From Promethearchaeota archaeon (lineage in GTDB: Archaea > Asgardarchaeota > Lokiarchaeia > Sigynarchaeales > SOKP01), in assembly GCA_016839635.1 (NCBI GenBank), contig JAEOTV010000012.1, positions 1-45,981 of the forward strand: a stretch of DNA of 45,981 bases, in the 5' to 3' direction. Position 1 is the first letter of the stretch, and each line of letters begins with the position of its first letter. Positions 8,836 to 16,399 of the stretch are shown here, piece by piece. The translations under genes and the position numbers were made by a program. Below the pieces are notes generated by a model. It did no database searches, had not been told where the DNA came from, and saw nothing but the letters and a program-made list of their open reading frames with translations.

Positions 8836-10788
8836 ATGAATGATCAAGCAATAACAGAGGATATACCAGAAGAGATAATAATCGCTGAGGAACTTATAGA
8901 GGAAAATAAATATACAGAAGCTTTGAACGTTCTTAGAGATTATAGTATGAAAAAGAATCTTCCCCCCTATTATAAGGTCTATAGCTTAATACATCAAGCT
9001 AGATTATTAATGTATGTAGGAAAACATGAAGATTGTCTAAAGATCTCTGAACAAGCATACAATGAGAGTTTAAACTTAAGTAAGAGTCTTATAACTGTCG
9101 AGGCGTTAAACTTAAGGGCGCTTGTATATAATTGGCAAGGTATAATGGATAAATCTTATGAATTAATTAAAAAATCAGAAGAACTCTTTAGTAGTTTTAC
9201 AAAAGAATCATCAGCAGATTATATTCGAACAGAAGCTAACTTGAATTTTGTTAAAGGATATGTAATATCTAGAAAGGATGCTGATAAAGGTTTAGAATAT
9301 TTGAATTACAGCTTATCATTATGGGATAAAATAGATCTTAGAATAGGAAAGGCTATGACAATAATGTGCATTGGATTAATTAATTATGGTTTCAAAGGAG
9401 AAATAGATAAAGCCATAGGATACTTTGAGCAAGGTTTAGGAATTGCTAAGAAACTTAACCATAAATATGGTTTAGCATTTCTATTCTCTCACCTTGGAAC
9501 CAGTTATCTTTTCAAAGGAGAAATTAATCGTGCACTTCATTTTTATCAAGAATCCTTAAAGTTATATGAAGAAATTAATAATAATTCTTTTAGAGCAAAA
9601 ATATATGCCCAAATAGGCAATATATTAGAACATAAAGGAAAATATGATGAGGCCTTTATATATATAGAAAAAAGCATCGAAATTCACAGAGAACTTGGAG
9701 AACTCTACGGAATTTTCAACCCGTTCGCGATTGCTATCGAATTATCTATATATAAAGGTGATATTTCACTAGCAAATGAATATTTGGGTAAATTAAAATT
9801 GATTAGTGAACGTTTTAAAAACACGATTGTAAACTTATTGGTAATTTATTTTGATGCTTTTATACTCAAACGAAGTCCTCGAACACGAGATAAAGCTAAA
9901 GCAGAAGAATTATTAATGGCCCTCTTAAAAAAAGCAGAAAAAAATTTTGGTTTTAAAATAGATATCTTAATTCAATTATGCGAGCTATATCTAACTGAAC
10001 TAAAAACTTCTAGTAATTTAGAAGTTCTTAATGACCTTAATCCTTTAATAAATATGCTTCTTGAAAGTGCGAAAAATTCGCATTCATATTATATTCTTTG
10101 CGTAACTTACATATTACAAGCAAAAATGGCGTTAATAACATTAGACATAAAGGAAGCTAGGAAATTTTTAACCAAGGCTCAACAAATTGCAAATAAATAT
10201 GGAATGCAGCAATTAGCTATTGAAATTTCAAATGAACATGATGAATTATTAAGACAATTACATATATGGGAAAATTTACAAAATTCTAATGCTCCTATTG
10301 CTGAGAGAATAAAAGTTACACGTTTAGGAGATCAGATTGAGAGAATGCTTCATAAGAGTGTAGATGAATCTTTAGAAGCATCAGAAGAAAATCCAGTTGT
10401 AATTTTAATAACTTCTGAAGCGGGAATGCCAATATTCTCTAAATCTTTTATTGATGAGTTCTCATTTAAGGACCATCTCTGGAGTGGTTTTTTAACTGCA
10501 TTTAATTCTTTCAGCGATGAAATGCTCTCCGAAGGACTTGAACGGGCAAAATTTGGTGAATATACTCTTCTTATAAAAGCTGTTTCACCCTTCTTAGTCT
10601 GCTATTTATTCAAAGGTCAATCATATCTAGCTCAACAAAAACTTATTAATTTCATTGATAAAATAACAAATAATGATACTATTTGGCAAACTTTTACTAA
10701 ATTCTATAAAACAAATCAAGAAATTCAATTAAAAGATGTTCCTTCTCTTGAAAATTTACTTACAGAATCATTTCTATCTAACAACTAG
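8836..10788 (+). CDS. TPR-repeat protein with conserved C-terminal domain
   Basis: 650-residue soluble protein. Most of the chain is helical TPR-type repeats; three clear units lie between about residues 180 and 300, each with the small/large residue pattern (for example GEINRALHFYQESLKLYEE). TPR arrays are protein-binding scaffolds. From about residue 521 the character changes to a compact alpha/beta domain beginning VVILITSEAGMPIFSKSF, then a Phe-rich helix and a strand with EYTLLIKAVSPF. This could be a longin/roadblock-like sensory fold, by pattern only. TPR proteins with this kind of tail seem common in Lokiarchaeia (recollection, not checked). No enzymatic motif, signal peptide or membrane segment is seen. 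A role in the surrounding nitrogen metabolism is not shown. Confidence 0.75.
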   Translation: MNDQAITEDIPEEIIIAEELIEENKYTEALNVLRDYSMKKNLPPYYKVYSLIHQARLLMYVGKHEDCLKISEQAYNESLNLSKSLITVEALNLRALVYNWQGIMDKSYELIKKSEELFSSFTKESSADYIRTEANLNFVKGYVISRKDADKGLEYLNYSLSLWDKIDLRIGKAMTIMCIGLINYGFKGEIDKAIGYFEQGLGIAKKLNHKYGLAFLFSHLGTSYLFKGEINRALHFYQESLKLYEEINNNSFRAKIYAQIGNILEHKGKYDEAFIYIEKSIEIHRELGELYGIFNPFAIAIELSIYKGDISLANEYLGKLKLISERFKNTIVNLLVIYFDAFILKRSPRTRDKAKAEELLMALLKKAEKNFGFKIDILIQLCELYLTELKTSSNLEVLNDLNPLINMLLESAKNSHSYYILCVTYILQAKMALITLDIKEARKFLTKAQQIANKYGMQQLAIEISNEHDELLRQLHIWENLQNSNAPIAERIKVTRLGDQIERMLHKSVDESLEASEENPVVILITSEAGMPIFSKSFIDEFSFKDHLWSGFLTAFNSFSDEMLSEGLERAKFGEYTLLIKAVSPFLVCYLFKGQSYLAQQKLINFIDKITNNDTIWQTFTKFYKTNQEIQLKDVPSLENLLTESFLSNN

Positions 10789-10859
10789 TTAATTCAGATT
10801 TAAAAGAAATAACTTCTTAATTTTTATTTGGAAATTGAAAATCAATTATAAAAAAGAAA

Positions 10860-11690
10860 GTGAATTATTTGAGCTTAATAACAATTAAAGGGAGTAAAAC
10901 TAAAGTAAAAAGAGGAAAATTATCTTTAAAGAAAATCGGTATTACCAGTATGGTTGAGATTCAGGGATTAAGCAATCTCACAAATCTGAGGAAATTAGAT
11001 CTCAAGAAAAATAACATAACAATAATTGAACACTTGGATTGGTTGATAAATTTAGAAAAGTTAAAACTTAAAAAGAATAATATTCTGGAGATTGAAGGGC
11101 TTGATAAACTACAGAATTTAATTGAATTAAATTTAAGTGGTAATAAAATACGGGAAATTAAAGGTCTTGAAAATTTGATTAATTTAAAGCGCCTAAATTT
11201 AAGGAAAAACAAAATAACAGGAATCGCGGGGCTTGAGAATCTTAAGGATCTCAAATATTTAAGCCTTGGTTTTAATCAAATAACAAAAATTAGTGGTCTT
11301 GATACACTTGAAAATTTAGAAGGTTTAGATCTTTCAAATAATCAAATCTCTAAAATTGAAGGACTTGAAAACTTAGCTAATTTAAAAACCTTATATCTTG
11401 CAGGAAATAATTTTACTAATATAGAAGGATTACAATACTTACAAAATCTAAGACATATTACTATTGGATTCAAACGAGTAAGTGGTGGGCTAGAGCTTAA
11501 TGGAAGAAAAATCCCTACTGCTGAAAGAAAAAAAATGGGTGTTAAATTTGATCCAGAATACGGTATGCGAATAGATACTAGAAAAATGGCTGCATACTGT
11601 CAATTTCCAAGAGAAACTGAGATTTTTGATATCCCTACTTATAGTACATCTGATTCGGAAAAAGATTGGAAGAAAAAAATAGAAAAATAA
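10860..11690 (+). CDS. SDS22-type leucine-rich-repeat protein
   Basis: 276 residues starting with GTG. Residues about 25-205 are seven to eight tandem repeats of 22 residues with the pattern LxxLxxLxxLdLxxNxIxxIeg, the short SDS22-like class common in eukaryotes and Asgard archaea. The C-terminal 70 residues are a non-repeat tail with no recognised motif. Such LRR proteins bind partner proteins, and no catalytic function is expected. It lies 71 bases behind the TPR gene on the same strand, so two protein-interaction scaffolds sit together between the transcarbamylase and carbamate kinase. The function is unknown. Repeat expansion within the gene is evident from the near-identical units. Confidence 0.8.
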   Translation: MNYLSLITIKGSKTKVKRGKLSLKKIGITSMVEIQGLSNLTNLRKLDLKKNNITIIEHLDWLINLEKLKLKKNNILEIEGLDKLQNLIELNLSGNKIREIKGLENLINLKRLNLRKNKITGIAGLENLKDLKYLSLGFNQITKISGLDTLENLEGLDLSNNQISKIEGLENLANLKTLYLAGNNFTNIEGLQYLQNLRHITIGFKRVSGGLELNGRKIPTAERKKMGVKFDPEYGMRIDTRKMAAYCQFPRETEIFDIPTYSTSDSEKDWKKKIEK

Positions 11691-11798
11691 ATGGCTTCTT
11701 TGAATTTACTATTCGAAAATAATCTTAGTGTATGAAAAAAATTTTAAATAAAAAGCAAAATAATCTTATTTTTCTATTGAATTTGTGAATGATCTTTT

Positions 11799-12716
11799 AT
11801 GAAGACTCTAATAGTTGCTCTAGGTGGGAATGCATTAATTAAATTTGGGGAAGAAGGAACCACCGAAGAACAATTTCGAAATCTAAGGGTTCCAATTAGC
11901 CAGATTGCAGAGTTAGCGAGAGAATATAACATTATTATAACTCATGGTAATGGTCCACAAGTAGGAAATCTCTTACTTCAACAAGAGGCAACTGAATTTG
12001 TATCAAAAAGACCTTTACAAATATTAGTAGCAGAAACTCAAGGGCAGATTGGCTTCATGATTGAGAGCACATTAGACGAAGAACTTATGAAAATAGAGTT
12101 AGATGAAGAAAAGCTTTTCCTAACAGTTTTAACTTATGTAAAAGTTGATTCAAATGATCCTGCTTTTAAGAACCCTACAAAACCAATTGGTCCAGCATAT
12201 CCAGTTCGTACAAAACCGGGCCAAGTTAAAACCGCAAAAGGATGGCGTCAAGTTGTTCCTTCCCCTAAACCGATAAAAATATATCAATGGCGTGAAATAA
12301 AAAGGCTAATGGAATTAGGAAGTTGGATTGTAATAGCTTGTGGTGGAGGTGGTATACCCGTTATAAAAGAAGAAAAAAGATTGTACGGTGTAGAAGCTGT
12401 AATAGATAAAGATCTGGCTAGTTCTAAATTAGCTGAGCAAGTAGGTGCGGAGATACTTCTTATTGCCACTGACGTTGAGAAAGTTGCTCTTAATTATGGT
12501 ACTTCTGATCAAAAAGATCTCGAAAAATTGTCTGTATCTGAAGCTAAAAAATATTTGGAAGAAAAGCAATTCCCTGTTGGAAGTATGGGCCCAAAAATTC
12601 AAGCCGTTATTAATTTTATGGAAGCAGGAGGAGAACAAGCAATCATAACTTCTATAGATAAAATTAAAGATGCTTTAAAAGGAAAAGCGGGAACTCGTAT
12701 TTTTATAGATAATTAA
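11799..12716 (+). CDS. arcC: Carbamate kinase
   Basis: Cytosolic enzyme catalysing carbamoyl phosphate + ADP to carbamate + ATP, the energy-yielding last step of arginine-deiminase-like pathways. The 305-residue chain has the amino-acid-kinase fold with LGGNALI near the N-terminus, HGNGPQVG at about 54, the carbamate-kinase insert (about 120-165), CGGGGIPV, the DKDLASSKLA segment and the C-terminal GSMGPKIQA. Length is standard. It follows the LRR gene by 108 bases and ends 3 bases before the stop codon of the convergent ornithine aminotransferase. Its partner is presumably the OTC-like transcarbamylase at 7784-8725. No arginine deiminase is present in the window. Confidence 0.93.
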   Translation: MKTLIVALGGNALIKFGEEGTTEEQFRNLRVPISQIAELAREYNIIITHGNGPQVGNLLLQQEATEFVSKRPLQILVAETQGQIGFMIESTLDEELMKIELDEEKLFLTVLTYVKVDSNDPAFKNPTKPIGPAYPVRTKPGQVKTAKGWRQVVPSPKPIKIYQWREIKRLMELGSWIVIACGGGGIPVIKEEKRLYGVEAVIDKDLASSKLAEQVGAEILLIATDVEKVALNYGTSDQKDLEKLSVSEAKKYLEEKQFPVGSMGPKIQAVINFMEAGGEQAIITSIDKIKDALKGKAGTRIFIDN

Positions 12717-12719
12717 TTC

Positions 12720-13982
12720 TTATTGCTTCACAAATACTTTTTCAATAATTTCAATTGCCCAATCAATATCATCCTTGGTAATAACCAAAGGTGGAGCAAA
12801 TCTAATAGTTGTAGAATGTGTATCCTTTGCTAAGATTCCATTATCCTTTAGTTCCTCAACAATATGTCTTGCATCTTCTGTGAATTCCACAGCAATTAGT
12901 AAGCCCTTTCCTCTAATTTCTTTTATAGGAATTTTAGTTCTTTTTTCAGCTACTTCCTTTAACCTTTTTATAAAATATGCTCCCATTTCTTTAGCACGTT
13001 CAGAAAGATTCTCACGTAAGTGAATATCTATTGATTTCATTCCAATAGCAGCAGCTAATGGGTTTCCTCCAAAAGTGCTCCCATGGGTTCCTGGAGTTAT
13101 TACTTCTGGACCAATTATCTCTTTTGTGCTCACGCATGCAGAAACAGGATATACTCCTCCTCCAAGGGCTTTTCCTAGTAATAGTATGTCTGGTTTCACA
13201 TCTTCATGATCACATGCAAAAAATGCACCAGTTCTACCAAAACCCGTTTGGATCTCATCTAATATCATTAACACATTATATTTTGTGCAAATTTCTCTTA
13301 CTTTTTTTAGATATCCTTCTGGAGGGACTTTTACTCCAGCTTCCCCTTGTATTGGCTCAACTAAAAAAGCAGCTACCTTTTCTGAACCAATCTCGAGTAT
13401 TGCATTTTCTAATTCTTCAGCATCTCCATAAGGAATAATTTTAAAACCAGGAGTAAAAGGTCCAAAATTACCATAATATCGTGAAGCTGAAATATCTGAA
13501 CTAAAACCCACGATTGTTATTGTTCGACCATGGAAATTATCTCGGCAGACAATTATCTTAGCTTCATTTTTTGGGATTTTCTTCTTTATGTAACCCCATG
13601 CTCTTGCTACTTTTAAACCGGTTGAGACTGCTTCTGTTCCAGTATTCATAGGAAGAGACATTATCCCAGAATTTGTCGGATCATAAATATGTGGTCCAAT
13701 AACTTCAGCTAACATTTTTAGAAATGGTCCCATCATGTCATTATGAAAGGCACGTGAAGTCAATGTTACTATACTAGCCTGTTCTTTTAGAGTTGCTACT
13801 ATTTCAGGATGACAATGACCTGCGTTTTGACTTGAATATGCTGATAAACAATCTAAATACTTTTTACCTTCTGGATCGTAAACATAAACTCCTTCAGCTC
13901 TAGAAATTACCACGGGAATTGGATGGTAATTATGAGCAGCATATTTATTATCCATTTCGATGAATTCTTTTGAAGTTGGCAT
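12720..13982 (-). CDS. rocD: Ornithine aminotransferase
   Basis: Class III PLP aminotransferase: ornithine + 2-oxoglutarate to glutamate semialdehyde/P5C + glutamate. Supporting motifs are NYHPIPVV and GVYVYDPEGKKYLD at the N-terminus, LSAYSSQNAGHCHP (Tyr49 at the position that favours ornithine in OAT), LTSRAFHND, DEIQTGFGRTG (Asp242) and LLGKALGGG with Lys271 as the Schiff-base lysine. The 420 residues are the normal length. Acetylornithine aminotransferase is the alternative, but the N-terminal pattern is much more OAT-like. It is convergent with carbamate kinase (3-base gap) and divergent from the membrane hydrolase. With the fused flavoprotein complex it could link proline, P5C, ornithine and glutamate. 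Confidence 0.88.
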   Translation of the reverse strand: MPTSKEFIEMDNKYAAHNYHPIPVVISRAEGVYVYDPEGKKYLDCLSAYSSQNAGHCHPEIVATLKEQASIVTLTSRAFHNDMMGPFLKMLAEVIGPHIYDPTNSGIMSLPMNTGTEAVSTGLKVARAWGYIKKKIPKNEAKIIVCRDNFHGRTITIVGFSSDISASRYYGNFGPFTPGFKIIPYGDAEELENAILEIGSEKVAAFLVEPIQGEAGVKVPPEGYLKKVREICTKYNVLMILDEIQTGFGRTGAFFACDHEDVKPDILLLGKALGGGVYPVSACVSTKEIIGPEVITPGTHGSTFGGNPLAAAIGMKSIDIHLRENLSERAKEMGAYFIKRLKEVAEKRTKIPIKEIRGKGLLIAVEFTEDARHIVEELKDNGILAKDTHSTTIRFAPPLVITKDDIDWAIEIIEKVFVKQ

Positions 13983-14185
13983 TTAGTTTCACATTTCTCT
14001 CTTTGTATTTATTATTACTTAATTATATGAACAGTTTCATTAAAAGTTTAGAGGTTCTCTATCTAAATTTGGGATAAAAATGGGAAACTAGTTTAAGATC
14101 TTCCAAATATAGAGATCTAAAACAAGAATATCATAAAGGAATAATCAAAAGATTAATTAATCTAAAATTCAAAATAAAAATAATA

Positions 14186-16150
14186 ATGGAAAAAAAAAAC
14201 CGTAAATTTCTTAGAAAAATTGGTATTCTAATTATCTGTTTAGCATTTTCACTTACATTTCTTTTTTTAAGTAAAGCTGTAAGTTATTCAAGATATGAAC
14301 GTGTTCAATTTCAATCATCAGGAGCAACACTTTATGCTAACTTATACCATCCTTCTAAATCTCTCGATTTTCAAGAAAAGAGACCGTTAGTTATTTACTG
14401 TCATGGAATTGGAAGTCAAAGAGACTTCGATCTTAGAATTCCAATAGAGCTTACAAAACGTGGTTTTTATCTAGCAGCTTTAGATTATCAAGGGCATGGG
14501 GAAAGTGGTGGTAGTATTAACAATATGGTCCCAGGCGAAGGAATCCCCGCAATAGCCCAAGATTGCTCAAGATTGCTTGATAAATTGGAGACAATGCCAT
14601 TTTACTCCAATGTGAACGAATCTCAAATTGGATTAATTGGTCATTCACTTGGTGGGATGGTTGTACTTATGAATCAAGCTTTCGATGATAGATTCAATGT
14701 AACAGTAGCATGGGCACCTTTAGTTGATTTCGATCCTGCTCTTCTAGGAATTGTTGAGACCGATGATTTTCTTGATTATATACCTGCAAACTTACTCAAT
14801 ATGACAAATACTAATAATCTCCTTATAATAATGCATACCCAAGATGAGGTGCTTAATTTTACTGAAAATGCAATACAAGCTCAAGATTTAACAAATTGTA
14901 CGGTAATACCAATATCTGGTTTTTTATTTGGCGGGGGGCACCAATTATTTTCAGATGGAGTAATAATTGAATCTATAAATTGGTTTGAACAGCATTTTTT
15001 TAATTCTGAAACTATAAATGGACCAATCAGAACAACATTCATAATAAATTATATATTTCTATTCCTAACTTTAGGTATATTAATTGCAATCGTGTTTTCT
15101 TTAATATCATATTCCGCAAAGTATTTTGCATTAGATGAAAGTAGAGAAAAGTCCCCTAAAAAGAAGAAAAAATTCAAATTGCGAAAATTCAAAGAAGGTT
15201 TAAAAATAGGTAAAATTATGGTTTATACAGGAGCATTTATTATCAATTGGGTTTTATTTGAAAGATTTTTTGGTCTTGAAGGTATTTTTTATGCTTCACT
15301 TATTATCACTTTAGTTTATTTAACGACTATACTGGTGAGACGTTATAGGATTCTTATGAAAAGGGAAGAAAAAACCAAATTTAAAGAATTTATTATATCT
15401 AGACTTCAATTAAAGCATCTATTTTATTCCCTCGTTATTACAATATATTTTCTTGTCATTTTAATTATATTTTCAATTTCATACCCTTCACCATCATTAC
15501 CATCCTCACCATTTTTGGATGGAGCCTTTGTGGTTATTCTTATAATCCTTATAAGTAGTATAGCGCTTTCGGTTTCTTTTGGATTTATTCTATTTTATTT
15601 AGATAGAAAAGAACAAATTAGATTAGAATTCAAATTAAATTTAAAAAATATACAGATTCAAAACAAAAGATTTGTTAGAATATATCTTTATTCTTTATTA
15701 TGTACTTTTTACTTTATTATTATATATTTAATATTTTCATATTCTTATCCATTTGCCTTTATGTGGCCTTCAAATTATATTGACCTTGTGTTAACTGTCA
15801 TTGCTTTCCCAATCTTATTTTCTATGGAGCTTCTTTATAGAAAGCTAATTTATCCTAATTTATCATTTCTAAATGAAAGCGCGAGAAGGAAAGTAATTAT
15901 AATTATCGCAGTAGTAGTTCAAATTACTCTTATGCTTTTGACTTCTTCATGGTCATTTTTTCCATCAATGTTGTTTACATATTTTATGTTTTTATATGTG
16001 GTAATCCAGAATACTTTAATATATGAGCATACTCACAATTTTGCAGCTTTAATACTAAGTTCTTTCAATATAATTCAAATAGTCTTTTCTGCTGTGATTT
16101 CCAATGCTTTAGGAATTGGATCTGCTCTTTCCTCATTTGTCAAAATCTAA
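14186..16150 (+). CDS. Membrane-anchored alpha/beta hydrolase with polytopic C-terminus
   Basis: 654 residues in two parts. After an N-terminal membrane anchor (about 12-30), residues 36-275 form a serine hydrolase: YCHGIGSQRD (oxyanion region), GHGESGG, nucleophile Ser154 in GHSLGG, an acidic residue in HTQDEVLN and His in GGGHQLF. Residues 285-654 hold about eight strongly hydrophobic helices separated by short basic loops, with no known transporter motif. The catalytic part probably faces outside. The substrate is unknown; an ester or acyl/peptide bond is likely. The next gene codes for a secreted Ntn acylase, which suggests work on external amides or esters. Start ATG chosen at 14186; no good ribosome site is seen. 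Confidence 0.8.
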   Translation: MEKKNRKFLRKIGILIICLAFSLTFLFLSKAVSYSRYERVQFQSSGATLYANLYHPSKSLDFQEKRPLVIYCHGIGSQRDFDLRIPIELTKRGFYLAALDYQGHGESGGSINNMVPGEGIPAIAQDCSRLLDKLETMPFYSNVNESQIGLIGHSLGGMVVLMNQAFDDRFNVTVAWAPLVDFDPALLGIVETDDFLDYIPANLLNMTNTNNLLIIMHTQDEVLNFTENAIQAQDLTNCTVIPISGFLFGGGHQLFSDGVIIESINWFEQHFFNSETINGPIRTTFIINYIFLFLTLGILIAIVFSLISYSAKYFALDESREKSPKKKKKFKLRKFKEGLKIGKIMVYTGAFIINWVLFERFFGLEGIFYASLIITLVYLTTILVRRYRILMKREEKTKFKEFIISRLQLKHLFYSLVITIYFLVILIIFSISYPSPSLPSSPFLDGAFVVILIILISSIALSVSFGFILFYLDRKEQIRLEFKLNLKNIQIQNKRFVRIYLYSLLCTFYFIIIYLIFSYSYPFAFMWPSNYIDLVLTVIAFPILFSMELLYRKLIYPNLSFLNESARRKVIIIIAVVVQITLMLLTSSWSFFPSMLFTYFMFLYVVIQNTLIYEHTHNFAALILSSFNIIQIVFSAVISNALGIGSALSSFVKI

Positions 16151-16210
16151 AGAGAATTAAAATAAAATCGAACCTACTTTATCTTTTAATATTTTAATAA
16201 AACTCGTCCT

Positions 16211-16227
16211 ACTACTTTTTTTTTATT
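16211..16227 (+). terminator. T-run terminator
   Basis: A run of nine T follows the membrane hydrolase gene by about 65 bases on the coding strand. It separates that gene from the acylase, which has its own TATA box. Confidence 0.4.
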
Positions 16228-16322
16228 TATTCTGATCGAAAAATTAATGATTATAACAATTTCAACATTATAGCCGACTAATATCTTGTCTTTATTTTAA
16301 GGGTAATATTAGAGACAAAAAA

Positions 16323-16350
16323 GTTTATATACATTTGTATCAAAACAAAT
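16323..16350 (+). promoter_or_regulatory. TATA box and inverted repeat before the acylase gene
   Basis: TTTATATA at 16324-16331 is a textbook archaeal TATA box about 70 bases before the ATG. Just downstream, ATTTGT (16333-16338) and ACAAAT (16345-16350) form an inverted repeat with a 6-base spacer. They lie where a bound repressor would block initiation. Regulator unknown. Confidence 0.45.
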
Positions 16351-16399
16351 AATTGCATAAATTTTTCATAATTGTAAATCCAAAAAAAATGATGAAAAA

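Noticed and set aside
10961..11254. 97-codon minus-strand ORF inside the LRR gene
   Set aside because: Its Phe/Ser/Leu-rich repeats merely mirror the leucine-rich repeats on the other strand.
10910..11470. Repeated DNA resembling a CRISPR or tandem-repeat array
   Set aside because: The 66-base periodicity comes from 22-residue leucine-rich repeats in frame, not from identical repeats with spacers.
13058..13438. 126-codon plus-strand ORF inside the ornithine aminotransferase gene
   Set aside because: It is antisense to well-conserved PLP enzyme motifs and its Leu/His/Gln-rich translation looks like a shadow.
14090..14122. Two AGATCT/AAGATCTT words before the membrane hydrolase gene
   Set aside because: Short AT-rich palindromes like these recur by chance here; spacing and position give no operator-like arrangement.
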